From positions 1-64,000 of the IMG/VR virus record IMGVR_UViG_3300007512_001664: a stretch of DNA of 64,000 nt. One strand, written 5' to 3'. Below are positions 17,655 through 27,059 of this stretch, in pieces; position 1 is the stretch's first letter; each line of letters begins with the position of its first letter. The translations under genes were made by a program, and so were the position numbers. The notes beneath the pieces are model-generated. The model did not search any database. It was not told the DNA's origin and was given only the letters and a program-made list of their open reading frames with translations. This DNA is from a virus.

Positions 17655-17894
17655 CTATTGAATTCGACGTTCTACTTTCTTCCCGGTTTTTATGTTTTGG
17701 ATTATCATTTTCCTATAAGAACCTATTGCTACTGTAAAGTTTACCGTATCTCCAGAAATAACAGGCTGTCCTTCTAGAGTTCCCGGGTATCTATAAGTTT
17801 TAACTACATTACCTTTTACTGTTTCTCTAATTTCGAGTTTAACAGAGCTACCTTGTTGTGTAGCTAACGCATAATAGGTCTCATTTTTGTTCAT
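17655..17894 (-). CDS. Hypothetical small beta-rich protein
   Basis: Encodes 79 aa starting MNKNETYYALATQQ, with alternating strands and a basic C-terminus (KTGKKVERRIQ). No family is recognised. It lies upstream of hsp20 on the same strand under a late promoter (TTAAATAATTAT), so it is probably a small virion or assembly protein. Confidence 0.5.
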   Translation of the reverse strand: MNKNETYYALATQQGSSVKLEIRETVKGNVVKTYRYPGTLEGQPVISGDTVNFTVAIGSYRKMIIQNIKTGKKVERRIQ

Positions 17895-17900
17895 TATAAT

Positions 17901-17942
17901 TATTTAATAAGGCTTGTATTAATCACATCTAGATATTAAATA
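17901..17942. promoter_or_regulatory. Divergent late promoter pair
   Basis: TTAAATA on the minus strand (17907-17901) serves the 79-aa gene, and TTAAATA on the plus strand (17936-17942) serves the fibre gene. Both lie 6 nt from the respective start codon. Confidence 0.6.
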
Positions 17943-17948
17943 TTTTAT

Positions 17949-19010
17949 ATGGCAGAGGTTAAGAAGGCTAGATTATTTTTACGACGCGGTACTGATACAG
18001 ATAGAAAGCTTACCACGCTGTGTGCAGGTGAACTCGGATATTCTACAGATGCCTATAGAATAGTAATTGGTGACGGTTCAACGGCAGGTGGTAGATCAGT
18101 AGGAACTACTACTCATGTTAGTGGTGGTTCAAAAGGTCATCAATTTCATAGTAAGCTAGTACAGGCTTCTGCATATGACGGTGGTCCAGGTGGCTATGCT
18201 ATGCCTGGTGATTTAGCCGTATTTCCTGCCTCTGCATATAAAGCCGCTGATGGTGTAACAACTCGCAACATTCTTCATGCAAGTGCTACAGTTTGTATGT
18301 TATTAACTGGATCAGATGCTAGCGCAGGATCTAGCTGGGTATCAATTAACTCCGGTATACCCTTTGGTAATATAGATGTCCAAAATGACGATATTACAGG
18401 TGATTATATCTCAGGTGGTGATGTTTCAGGTGATGTAACTTTTAGTGGTACAGTATCAACAACCAGTGTAACTGGTGGTAGTGCGTTTGTAGTTGGTCTT
18501 AAAGGAACTGGTAACAGAAATGTTGTTGTTACAGCTGGTGGTCAATTATCCGCTACTACAGACTCTGTAGCGATTGCTGATGGTACTTTAAAATTTCTTT
18601 CATCACCTGTAACGATTTCTACTCATAGTGGAGCTGGTTCAGCATGTAACTGGCTAACATATACAAACCCGACTGGTGTTCCTAAAACAGCTACTACAGG
18701 TTTATTTCAGTTTTTATGGCCAGGTCACGCTAGTACGTGGGGTAATGAAAAACATGGTCTTCTTGAAGTGAGAGACGGTGCTCTTGATAATAACGCTGCT
18801 CCAACTTTATCAGCTGCTTATGAAAGATCAGAAGGTAGTGGTGGTTTAACACATGGCGGAGTTGTACAGTTCTTCTGCCCGTTAAGTAGTAATTCTACAA
18901 CCGGTAATCTTCATTTTCAGTTTCGGATTGGTGAAGTTGGTGGTACCTTTGATGCGACTGATTCAGTATTTAACTCCGGTCATACTTTAACCATGCTCGG
19001 ATATAGTTAA
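17949..19010 (+). CDS. Tail-fibre-type protein with Mtd-like N-terminal domain
   Basis: Encodes 353 aa. The N-terminus (FLRRGTDTDRKLT, GELGYSTDAYRIVIGDGST) is the short module found at the start of many phage fibre and receptor-binding proteins (major tropism determinant N-terminal-like), which attaches the fibre to the baseplate or tail. The rest is beta-rich with Gly, Ser and Thr, containing GDVSGDVTFSGTVS-type shaft repeats, and ends in a compact domain. It is convergent with the phosphoribosyltransferase gene. The receptor is unknown. Confidence 0.75.
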   Translation: MAEVKKARLFLRRGTDTDRKLTTLCAGELGYSTDAYRIVIGDGSTAGGRSVGTTTHVSGGSKGHQFHSKLVQASAYDGGPGGYAMPGDLAVFPASAYKAADGVTTRNILHASATVCMLLTGSDASAGSSWVSINSGIPFGNIDVQNDDITGDYISGGDVSGDVTFSGTVSTTSVTGGSAFVVGLKGTGNRNVVVTAGGQLSATTDSVAIADGTLKFLSSPVTISTHSGAGSACNWLTYTNPTGVPKTATTGLFQFLWPGHASTWGNEKHGLLEVRDGALDNNAAPTLSAAYERSEGSGGLTHGGVVQFFCPLSSNSTTGNLHFQFRIGEVGGTFDATDSVFNSGHTLTMLGYS

Positions 19011-19490
19011 TTATTTTTCCCACGGGAAAACAATCCAAGCATCATTCTCAAACTCTCTTACTGTATAATCAGGCATGAAGGATGTTTTAGACTTATAATA
19101 TAATGTAGCAAAATCCCAATTTATATTATATTGATCATTATATAGAACAAAGTTATTATATATTTTTTGTAGAGTTAATCCTGTATCAACAAGATCGTCG
19201 ACTACTAAAACTCTCTCTCTCATTAATTCATCTTGTGTTGGAAAGGAGATTTGTTTTACTACATCATTTATATTATGAGGCCCGCTCCGAGGTGCATCGT
19301 CTTGATATGATTTTAAGTTACATGAGAGTAATTTATCAACTTTTAATAGTTTTGCTAAGAGAGTCGCAGGAATCATCCCACCGTTTGCAACACCGAGAAT
19401 ACATGTAGGATGAAAATCTTTTGCTTTTTTTGTTAATAAAGATACGTCTTGCTCAATACTCTCCCAAGATAATTTAATTTTTGATGTCAT
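19011..19490 (-). CDS. Purine phosphoribosyltransferase (xanthine/hypoxanthine type)
   Basis: Encodes 159 aa. It would transfer ribose-5-phosphate from PRPP to a purine base. The PRPP loop is RVLVVDDLVDTGLTL (about 92-106), preceded by GVANGGMIPATLLAK, and the C-terminus WIVFPWEK matches bacterial Gpt-like enzymes. Together with the NrdJ and dCMP deaminase genes it fits phage nucleotide salvage. With 7-deazaguanine genes nearby, an unusual base substrate is conceivable but not shown. Its start overlaps the upstream 60-aa gene by 17 nt. Confidence 0.85.
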   Translation of the reverse strand: MTSKIKLSWESIEQDVSLLTKKAKDFHPTCILGVANGGMIPATLLAKLLKVDKLLSCNLKSYQDDAPRSGPHNINDVVKQISFPTQDELMRERVLVVDDLVDTGLTLQKIYNNFVLYNDQYNINWDFATLYYKSKTSFMPDYTVREFENDAWIVFPWEK

Positions 19491-19656
19491 GTAAATCTAT
19501 ACTAATTTCACTGCCTATATATTTTACAAGATCTTTTACTTTTTCAACTGTTTCTTCTTTTTCTGGATCAGGTAATGTTTTAGTGTGTTTGTATAAATCT
19601 AAAATAAGATCAGGAGTTATTTTGTGTTTTTCTTTTTTTACTTTTTTCCGTGGCAT
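19474..19656 (-). CDS. Hypothetical Lys-rich helical protein
   Basis: Encodes 60 aa with a basic N-terminus (MPRKKVKKEKHK) and a helical body. It overlaps the phosphoribosyltransferase gene and has its own late-type element (TAAATATTTATA) abutting its ATG. No family is recognised. Confidence 0.55.
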   Translation of the reverse strand: MPRKKVKKEKHKITPDLILDLYKHTKTLPDPEKEETVEKVKDLVKYIGSEISIDLHDIKN

Positions 19657-19662
19657 TATAAA

Positions 19663-19719
19663 TATTTACAAATGTCTTTGTAACTTCAATCTGTTAAATC
19701 AAGGCAAAAACGTTAAATA
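19663..19719. promoter_or_regulatory. Divergent late promoter pair
   Basis: TAAATA on the minus strand (19668-19663) lies 6 nt before the 60-aa gene, and TTAAATA on the plus strand (19713-19719) lies 7 nt before the adhesin gene. Confidence 0.6.
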
Positions 19720-19726
19720 ATTAATA

Positions 19727-22700
19727 ATGGCTCATACACTATACAATGAGGTTACTGCAGTAACTGGTATTGGCTATCCTACAAACAGAGTGCTAGGGTC
19801 GCTTGATACTCCTGCTATTAGCTTACCATATTCTTTAGAAGATATTAAAATTAGTCATAATGACTTTGCCGTGACAGAAGTATATAATGACAGCATTCGT
19901 AAACTTTATCGGAATTATTTATGGTTAATTGCTAACGCAGAAATGGTAACATCTCAATACCCTACATCAGCGCATCCTTATTATATTAACATTGATAATA
20001 ATTTCCTTCCCACATTTGTTTCAACAGACCTTAATCCAGCTTCTGGTAATAGTTTGTCTTCTATGTACGGTCATGTTCAAACGCATATAACAAAAAAACT
20101 TGATAGTGATGAATTTGTGTACTTTTTATATTCTAAAGGAGAGTCAGCAGTACTGGAGAGTAGCACTGGTTTTAGAACTCTTTCTCTTTCAACAATATTA
20201 TCAGGAAATTTTGTTGAATATAGTCGAGATGATAAAAATGCATTTAAATTTAAACGAGTTGCGGGTGTAGATATTGTTGATGAGTTTTTATTTGTTTTAG
20301 ATCGAGGTCATAAGACGTTATTTAAGTTCGAGGCCTCTGGTCTTTTAACTAATGATGTTGCTGTTAAACGAACAACAGCTAAAGTATCTAGGGTAGATGA
20401 AAAACCGGGCCGTATTTTACTAAAAACATTAGGTGGTACTCAATATACTCAAGTAAAAAACAGACTAGTTGATCCTGTTGATTTTAGTATTCATAAAGAA
20501 AAAATATATATTTTAGATAATGGTGCTCGTAGTATTAAAATATATGATTTAAATTTTAATTATATTGAAGAAATTAAACACGGTGATTTGTTTACATTCC
20601 CCGTAGGCTTGTTACCAGAGGAACCAGTTTCAATTGTTGTAGATGAGCTATCTAATACGAATACAAATTCTCGTGGGTATATACTTACTAATAAAGGTAG
20701 AATATTTGAATATGATCCAGTTACGAGAGTTATAGGAGACCCTGTATCAATATTTGAATCATATTTACCATATGAAATTTATGTATTTCCTGAGGCGAGA
20801 CCTGCTTCGACAATTGCTCAGCAAAAATTATATAAACCTGAAGGAAGTAATTTTAAAAAGATAGTTAATAGTAAATCCTCAAAAAATATTTTATATATAG
20901 CCAGTAATAGAAATATATATAAACTATATAAAACAGCCTTAGATACTCCTATAACTAGGTTAGATTTTGGTACAGGAAAAATAAACCATCCGGGAGTTGG
21001 TCCTAACTCTAAATGGACTACTCCTATTAATCTAACAACTGATTTTCAAAATACTAGCGCACAAACAATTGCTTCATTTGATAGTGTATTACATGATGGT
21101 CATGATTATCTAGCAATAACCACAACTACTCTCTCTAGCGTAGTATCAGGTAACCAAGTCGACACTTATAGTGGACCACCCGTATGGCCCGCGTCCGGTC
21201 ATAAGACATCCACATATCTTTTTAAAGATAAAAATACTACTACAAAATTATATAATGAGACTTTTTATACAAATTATTTTACACTGTCTGATATATATGT
21301 ATTACCTCAAGAAATAGTTAATCATATTACGTTTAATAAAACTACAAAGAAATTAATATATAATCATTATTCATTTTTCGAAAATTTAAATAAAAAAATA
21401 TACACTCATTACACTAAAGCTAATTTAGGTACTTCGATTGTTCCTGCTATATGTGTTGTAAATGATCATGGATTTGAAAGGTTAAGTACTTTTGACAGTA
21501 ATGATGATTTTTGGATAGGTGTAAACGAGCCGTTATTAACTGATGTTGTTAATAGACCTATTGAATTACTATACAAGCAACAAGAAACATTATTTGATTG
21601 TATAAAAGAAAGTACATTAAATACTGATCCTCCGTCTGGAGTCGCAACGAGATTACCAGGCGTAGGGGATATGACTACTAATGTGGTAACTTTAGATTCA
21701 GCTAGTCTTAAAGTTAGTTCCGGGGATGTAGTCAGTTTAGGTATTTCTAGAGCAAATCTTGTTAGTGTTATAGATAATGCTTGTGCTGTTCATGTATATA
21801 CAATTCCTGGTGATAATACCTCTACTGATGATTTTGATTATATAAACGAGTTAACCCCAAGTACTGTTCGATTCGAATCTGGAATATCAAATATTACTAT
21901 TGAATTCACTACTGATAAATTTTTTGCAAAAGATGCGAAAGGTACAGTTGTTAACAGGGACAAATATAATGAAGACCCTTCTGCGTATAATAGATCTTTT
22001 AGAGTTATAATTAAAGAGATAGAAGACGGTAATTGTATCATTGATGAAGATCAGATTAATTCAACTCCAGAGTGTAAAGTTACAATAGAACCTGATTTTG
22101 AGTTGTATGATATTACGATAGAAGGAGCTCAGGTTTTTACTAACCCAACAGGTAAAGCTGGCGATCCGGTAGGGTATGTAGCTCAAGTAGAGATTCGAAG
22201 GACTGTAGATGATAATAACTATAGTTTATCAGCAGCATGTAATATTGAAACTAATTCAGTTAACTGGCCTACTGATATGGATTATACTCCAATGATCCCC
22301 GGCAATGATGTATACGGGATTTATTCAACAGATTCGGAGACAGGTGATCGAGATGTAGCAGCTGACTTCCCACCAGTAGCTGGTGGAACAAACGACGCTC
22401 AAGTCTCTGCTGCTCAATTATCAAATACTAGTACGATATTTTTTCAACCAGGTGTATCTTCAGTAATATTTGATCTTAGCGCAGAATATATTCCTGGGTT
22501 TAATACAAATTTTGATCAAGGTGCTAAAATTGATGTTCGCATATATAGACCTACTGCTAATGCAGTGATTAATAAAGCTGATGATAACCCTGATCTTACA
22601 CAAGGTATTATGTTATCACAAGTATATAAGACAATAAGCTTATATGTATCAAGTATTTCTGCTATGCATAGGGTTGACAGTCATAGTGAAACTAATCAGG

Positions 22701-23866
22701 CTTTATTAAGTTGTGTTAATGTATGGGAAGCCTTATCTGCTAGTACTGAAGCAATAAACGGTAATGCATTCTCTACAGTATCAGCTACTAATCCTATTAG
22801 TGCTGCATTTATTATCGATGAACCTAGTTCAACAACAGCTCTTTCTTCTCTTTCTATTATTTCAACGTCAGACTTATTACCAGCGTTATATTTTAAGATA
22901 ACTAGGAAACCTGGAAAGGATCCTCTTACATTTAAGCATTTTAATAATCAAATTGATATTGTCGTTAAAAATAGTGGTAATGTAATTATAGGTAAAGGAG
23001 GTAAAGGAGGTAATGGTTTAGCTATCGAAGGTGTCGATAGAGGTACTAGGTTTGATAATGAAGATGATAGGGTTAATATAGGTTCGTGGGAATCTGGTAC
23101 TTTAACTACATGGACAGGTTCATCAGGTGGACCAGCAATAAGTGGGTTTGATGATCATTTTAATAAGAGAATTTTAATTACTAACAACGGTAAAGTATAT
23201 GGTGGTGCTGGTGGCGGTGGTGGAGGTCTTCCTGCAGTTTCTTCTGCTCAAATGCCAGCTCACACATGGCCGTTATGGTATGGTTGCGGCGGAGGAGGAG
23301 GCGGAGGAGTTCATGCACTGAACGTTGGTGCTGGCGGTAGTTGTGCTGTTAAGAATATAAGCAGCCAAGCTCCTGATATGGATATTACTAAAGCTTTTCT
23401 ACAAGACGGGTCGGCAGCAACACCTAGTTGGACAGGAACAGGTGGAGCAGGTGGAACTTGGGATACAACAGGACAATATTATCCAGAAATTGAACTACAA
23501 AAAGCAGTACCTGCAACAGTAGACGGTGATACAACAGCAATTGATGCAATATCTTCTACTGTAACTCTTTTCCGAGCAATGACTGGAAACGAGGGTGGTG
23601 GCTTAGGTGAACCTGGTAAGAGTGATGGAGCACCAGCTTCAACTAACTATTATACTAGAAGTTCTGATCTTTCTTTACCTTTGAAAGATAGAGTCTCAGA
23701 TACAGTAACACACACTGACATTAGTTATAATAATGTATTAGATAATTATAAATTAAGAGTAGGTGGTGCTGCGGGGGATATCTTATCTACATCTCTTGAT
23801 GCAGTAACTGCTGGTTCGGGTACCTTCCATGGTTCAGGGACAGATGACCGCTTTTCGGCTGCATAA
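19727..23866 (+). CDS. Large tail adhesin with propeller-like N-part and glycine-rich C-terminal domain
   Basis: Encodes 1379 aa. Residues 150-400 hold repeated strands of the type VDEFLFVLDRGHKTLFKFEA, EKIYILDNGARSIKIYDL and SRGYILTNKGRIFEYDP, suggesting an NHL-like beta-propeller. The middle (about 690-1060) is beta-sandwich-like. The C-terminal 300 residues contain polyglycine clusters (IGKGGKGGNG, YGGAGGGGGGLP, CGGGGGGG, GTGGAGGTW) like the polyglycine-helix sandwich of T-even gp38 adhesins. This architecture suggests the distal receptor-binding protein. It is preceded by a late promoter and no chaperone gene is evident beside it. The receptor is unknown. Confidence 0.65.
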   Translation: MAHTLYNEVTAVTGIGYPTNRVLGSLDTPAISLPYSLEDIKISHNDFAVTEVYNDSIRKLYRNYLWLIANAEMVTSQYPTSAHPYYINIDNNFLPTFVSTDLNPASGNSLSSMYGHVQTHITKKLDSDEFVYFLYSKGESAVLESSTGFRTLSLSTILSGNFVEYSRDDKNAFKFKRVAGVDIVDEFLFVLDRGHKTLFKFEASGLLTNDVAVKRTTAKVSRVDEKPGRILLKTLGGTQYTQVKNRLVDPVDFSIHKEKIYILDNGARSIKIYDLNFNYIEEIKHGDLFTFPVGLLPEEPVSIVVDELSNTNTNSRGYILTNKGRIFEYDPVTRVIGDPVSIFESYLPYEIYVFPEARPASTIAQQKLYKPEGSNFKKIVNSKSSKNILYIASNRNIYKLYKTALDTPITRLDFGTGKINHPGVGPNSKWTTPINLTTDFQNTSAQTIASFDSVLHDGHDYLAITTTTLSSVVSGNQVDTYSGPPVWPASGHKTSTYLFKDKNTTTKLYNETFYTNYFTLSDIYVLPQEIVNHITFNKTTKKLIYNHYSFFENLNKKIYTHYTKANLGTSIVPAICVVNDHGFERLSTFDSNDDFWIGVNEPLLTDVVNRPIELLYKQQETLFDCIKESTLNTDPPSGVATRLPGVGDMTTNVVTLDSASLKVSSGDVVSLGISRANLVSVIDNACAVHVYTIPGDNTSTDDFDYINELTPSTVRFESGISNITIEFTTDKFFAKDAKGTVVNRDKYNEDPSAYNRSFRVIIKEIEDGNCIIDEDQINSTPECKVTIEPDFELYDITIEGAQVFTNPTGKAGDPVGYVAQVEIRRTVDDNNYSLSAACNIETNSVNWPTDMDYTPMIPGNDVYGIYSTDSETGDRDVAADFPPVAGGTNDAQVSAAQLSNTSTIFFQPGVSSVIFDLSAEYIPGFNTNFDQGAKIDVRIYRPTANAVINKADDNPDLTQGIMLSQVYKTISLYVSSISAMHRVDSHSETNQALLSCVNVWEALSASTEAINGNAFSTVSATNPISAAFIIDEPSSTTALSSLSIISTSDLLPALYFKITRKPGKDPLTFKHFNNQIDIVVKNSGNVIIGKGGKGGNGLAIEGVDRGTRFDNEDDRVNIGSWESGTLTTWTGSSGGPAISGFDDHFNKRILITNNGKVYGGAGGGGGGLPAVSSAQMPAHTWPLWYGCGGGGGGGVHALNVGAGGSCAVKNISSQAPDMDITKAFLQDGSAATPSWTGTGGAGGTWDTTGQYYPEIELQKAVPATVDGDTTAIDAISSTVTLFRAMTGNEGGGLGEPGKSDGAPASTNYYTRSSDLSLPLKDRVSDTVTHTDISYNNVLDNYKLRVGGAAGDILSTSLDAVTAGSGTFHGSGTDDRFSAA

Positions 23867-23888
23867 AGTTATCAGCTGCATAAAGTTA
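23858..23888 (+). repeat. 14-nt direct repeat across the adhesin stop codon
   Basis: GCTGCATAAAGTTA occurs at 23858-23871 and 23875-23888 (17-nt period). The first copy carries the last Ala codons and stop of the adhesin gene. Looks like a recent small tandem duplication. Confidence 0.8.
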
Positions 23889-23925
23889 CACTAGTGTTTA
23901 TTAATAAGTATAATAAGTATTAGTA

Positions 23926-26301
23926 ATGACATTCAGTTCAACAGCGCAAGACGCTCTTGCGGCTTCAAAATTCTACGCAGAAGAATTTAAAAGCCGATAT
24001 GCTGGTACAGAACATTTACTTTTAGGTTTGATTGAGAGTCATGACGATTTTTTAGATCAAACCTTTGAGCGATTAGAAGTAGATAGAACTCATTTAAAAG
24101 ATGTTGTTATTAGTATTTTAAACATAGAGGAGACAAATAAACTTGTTAAAGTAGATACCGGTCCAGCATTTACTCCTCGTGTTTTACGTATAATAGATTT
24201 TGCAAAAAATTTAGCTCAAAAACTTGATAAAAGTACAGTCGATGTAATACATTTATTTTTATCTTTATTATATGAAAATGACGGTGTTGCGACTTCTATT
24301 CTTATGGAGTATGGTTTAAATTTTGATAATGTAAAAAACGCTATTCAAAAAGAATTAGGAAATATTACAGCGACTAGTCGTGCGCTTAAATCAGTTATTC
24401 CCGAAAGTTTAGAACCGTATTTTATTGATCTAACATATCAAGCTTCTGTTAACGAACTACAAAGTACCTTTTCAAGAGATGCGGAGTTTGATAAAATATA
24501 TCTCGTGTTAGGTAAAAAGCATAATACTAATCTTATTATAACTGGAGAACCAGGTGTTGGTAAAAAGTCAGTAGTATATGAACTTGCTAGAAGGATAACT
24601 AAAAAACTCACTCCAAACCATTTACATGACAAAAGAATATTAGAATTAAAATTAAAAACACTTATAGGTGGTACAAAGTTTAGAGGTGATTTCGAAGCTA
24701 GAATGGACGTACTTCAAGACTATTTAAAAAATAATACTGATGTAATTTTGTTTATCAATGATATTGCTCTTATAACACGGATTGATGGTACTGCAAATAT
24801 TGAAGAATATTTTAGTGAGTTGTTTAATAGTGATGATATTAATTTTATAGGTACATGTACAGCAGATGATTATAAAAAATATATTGATGATATAACTACT
24901 ATTAGTTCTAATTTTGAAAACATAGTTGTTAAGCAAACTAACTTAGAAGAGACAAAAGGTATATTATATAATATGCTACCAATATATGAGAAGTTTCACA
25001 ATGTTAAATATGAGCGAAGTATAGTAGAAGATATTGTTAAGCTGTCAACTAGATTTATTTTTGATAAAAGTCAGCCTGCTGCTTCCTTAGATTTATTAGA
25101 CGAGTGTGGTTCTCATATAAAAAATCAAATATCTAATACATCAGAACAAATCGTACAACTTCAACAAAAAATAGATAATATACAAGAACAGAAACTTACT
25201 GCAGTAGAGGGACTTAATTTTGAAGATGGTATTAAGTTGCGTCGCAAAGAAACAATTTTAGCTAATAAATTAAAAAAAGAAATCATTCAGCAAAAAGCAG
25301 TTGAGTTTGATAAAGTTATTACAAGTGATATAGTAAGAGATATACTTAGTGTTAAAACAAATATACCTATAAGCAATATTAGAGGTAGTAGTTTACCAGA
25401 TTTAAATAAGGTTGAACACCGATTAAAAGAAAGATATATCTCTCAGACTAAAGCTATTACATCATTATTACATCATTTTAAAAGAGTTAAAACAGGGTTA
25501 CAAGACCCGTCTCGCCCGTTAGGATCATTTCTTTTTATTGGTCCTACAGGTGTTGGTAAAACCTATTTATGTGAATTAATCTCTGAATACTTTTTTTACA
25601 ATAGACAAAATTTTCTTAAGATTGATATGTCTGAATTTATAGATCAACATTCTACTAGTAAATTAATAGGATCACCGCCTGGTTATGTTGGGTATGGAGA
25701 TCGATCACAGCTTTGTGATTTTATTAAAAACAATCCTTATAGTTTGCTTTTATTAGATGAAATTGAAAAGGCCCATCCTGATGTTGTTAATATATTTCTA
25801 CAAGTTTTAGATAAGGGAGAGTTAACTGATAGTGTAGGTCGTAAAATAAATTTTAAAAATTGTATTATTGTATTTACTAGTAACATTGGTGCTGAATTAT
25901 TTGATAAAGATTCTATTGGATTTGGTGGTACAGCAATAAGTTTTATTGATTTAGAGAATGCATGTCAAAAATTCTTTAAACCAGAATTTTTAAATAGACT
26001 CGACGAGATTATTCGGTTCGAGCATTTATCTAAAGAAGATATACACGACTTAGTTCAAATTCAATTACAATTGTTTACGCGTAAATTACAAGAAACTAAT
26101 AAAATAGAATTTATATTAACAGATGATGCACGTAGTTATATATCCGAGCAAGGTTACAATCGAAAATATGGTGCTCGTTTCTTACGTAGGTTTTTTGAGA
26201 AACATATCGAGACGGAGATAGCTTCGTTATTAATAAAAAGTAGATCTAAGCTGAAAAAAATAACTTGCAAATTAAAGGATGGTAGGTTATCATTTGCGTG
26301 A
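23926..26301 (+). CDS. ClpA/ClpC-like AAA+ protein unfoldase
   Basis: Encodes 791 aa. A Clp N domain (residues 1-145, AGTEHLLLGLIES) is followed by D1 with Walker A GEPGVGKKS (about 206-214), a short coiled-coil/UVR-like linker (NFEDGIKLRRKETIL), and D2 with Walker A GPTGVGKTY (about 539-547), Walker B LLLLDEIEKAHPDV and sensor TSNIGAELF. In D1 the Walker B reads ILFINDI rather than the usual FIDEI, so D1 may be a weak ATPase. After the D2 sensor, SIGFGG occupies the place of the ClpP-docking IGL/IGF loop of ClpA, so it could feed host ClpP. No phage clpP is seen in the window. Confidence 0.88.
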   Translation: MTFSSTAQDALAASKFYAEEFKSRYAGTEHLLLGLIESHDDFLDQTFERLEVDRTHLKDVVISILNIEETNKLVKVDTGPAFTPRVLRIIDFAKNLAQKLDKSTVDVIHLFLSLLYENDGVATSILMEYGLNFDNVKNAIQKELGNITATSRALKSVIPESLEPYFIDLTYQASVNELQSTFSRDAEFDKIYLVLGKKHNTNLIITGEPGVGKKSVVYELARRITKKLTPNHLHDKRILELKLKTLIGGTKFRGDFEARMDVLQDYLKNNTDVILFINDIALITRIDGTANIEEYFSELFNSDDINFIGTCTADDYKKYIDDITTISSNFENIVVKQTNLEETKGILYNMLPIYEKFHNVKYERSIVEDIVKLSTRFIFDKSQPAASLDLLDECGSHIKNQISNTSEQIVQLQQKIDNIQEQKLTAVEGLNFEDGIKLRRKETILANKLKKEIIQQKAVEFDKVITSDIVRDILSVKTNIPISNIRGSSLPDLNKVEHRLKERYISQTKAITSLLHHFKRVKTGLQDPSRPLGSFLFIGPTGVGKTYLCELISEYFFYNRQNFLKIDMSEFIDQHSTSKLIGSPPGYVGYGDRSQLCDFIKNNPYSLLLLDEIEKAHPDVVNIFLQVLDKGELTDSVGRKINFKNCIIVFTSNIGAELFDKDSIGFGGTAISFIDLENACQKFFKPEFLNRLDEIIRFEHLSKEDIHDLVQIQLQLFTRKLQETNKIEFILTDDARSYISEQGYNRKYGARFLRRFFEKHIETEIASLLIKSRSKLKKITCKLKDGRLSFA

Positions 26302-26525
26302 TGATTGCATATAAGTTTATCGTAAGAGACATTTATACCAATGAGGACAGAGAGTTTGAGCTCATGTCAACACATAAGGACCCGCGCCCCGTTCATAAAG
26401 AAGGTATGAGGCAAATTAAGTTCGAAGAAGATATAGAAAAGCTATATGTTGATATAACTGGAAAGAGAAACAACCCAGTATATGAAAGATTAGTTTATGA
26501 TAAAAGAAAAGGATTTTTAGACTGA
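26301..26525 (+). CDS. Hypothetical small protein downstream of the Clp-like gene
   Basis: Encodes 74 aa. The ATG at 26301 overlaps the Clp-like stop (TGATG) and is preferred to the GTG at 26298. The sequence is charged, alpha/beta, ending YDKRKGFLD. No family is recognised. Coupling makes an adaptor role for the unfoldase possible but unproven. Confidence 0.6.
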   Translation: MIAYKFIVRDIYTNEDREFELMSTHKDPRPVHKEGMRQIKFEEDIEKLYVDITGKRNNPVYERLVYDKRKGFLD

Positions 26526-26527
26526 TT

Positions 26528-26758
26528 ATGAATGCTACAGGAGAAAAAATATTAATTGCATTGGGCGCCGCTTTCGACGGTGAGGAAAAGAAGGCAGAAG
26601 CTATTCTTTTTAATTACTTAAACAACTCTGCTGGTATTGGAGAACATCCAGACGTTGTAGAAGAAGTAAAGAAGCAAATAGAAATAATTGAGCACGCACG
26701 TCATTGTAAGGAAATTGTAATCGCGTTTAGTAATGAGAGAACTCCTAGTGGGGATTAA
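26528..26758 (+). CDS. Hypothetical small helical protein
   Basis: Encodes 76 aa, acidic and helical, starting 2 nt after the previous stop. It ends overlapping the convergent gene by 4 nt. It may be part of the Clp-like operon. No recognised motif. Confidence 0.55.
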   Translation: MNATGEKILIALGAAFDGEEKKAEAILFNYLNNSAGIGEHPDVVEEVKKQIEIIEHARHCKEIVIAFSNERTPSGD

Positions 26759-27015
26759 ATTCCAATAACTATTACGTCGTCTAAATCGCTTACAGCTGCC
26801 GCGACAATTTTCTTAACAGCTAGTGGTATAATACCATTAGCGGGAGCTATCCCGGCTTGAAGGATGACGGTCCATTCGCTGCCATCTTGTCTCCATAGAG
26901 TACATGTGAGAGTTCCAGTAGTAGCTTCCGTAACAAAAAAACCGTTCGCGTTCGCAGAAGCGCCAGTGAATTCAGTATTGTTAGATGGTCTGAAAGCTCT
27001 AGAGTATGTTAGCAT
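26755..27015 (-). CDS. Hypothetical small beta-rich protein, possibly a virion decoration protein
   Basis: Encodes 86 aa, beta-rich with small residues (NANGFFVTEATTGTLTCTLW) and a C-terminal Ala/Val/Ile-rich stretch. The sequence resembles small phage head or fibre-associated proteins in style only. A CTAAATAATTAT element abuts its ATG, so late expression is likely. Confidence 0.5.
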   Translation of the reverse strand: MLTYSRAFRPSNNTEFTGASANANGFFVTEATTGTLTCTLWRQDGSEWTVILQAGIAPANGIIPLAVKKIVAAAVSDLDDVIVIGI

Positions 27016-27020
27016 ATAAT

Positions 27021-27052
27021 TATTTAGTTTTCGAAGAACTTTTTATTAAATA
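27021..27052. promoter_or_regulatory. Divergent late promoter pair
   Basis: CTAAATA on the minus strand (27027-27021) is 5 nt from the 86-aa gene, and TTAAATA on the plus strand (27046-27052) is 7 nt from the 142-aa gene. Neither gene has a Shine-Dalgarno. Confidence 0.6.
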
Positions 27053-27059
27053 ATTACAC

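Noticed and set aside
24438-24936. Minus-strand ORFs inside the Clp-like gene
   Set aside because: These are reverse-frame shadows of an AT-rich coding region.
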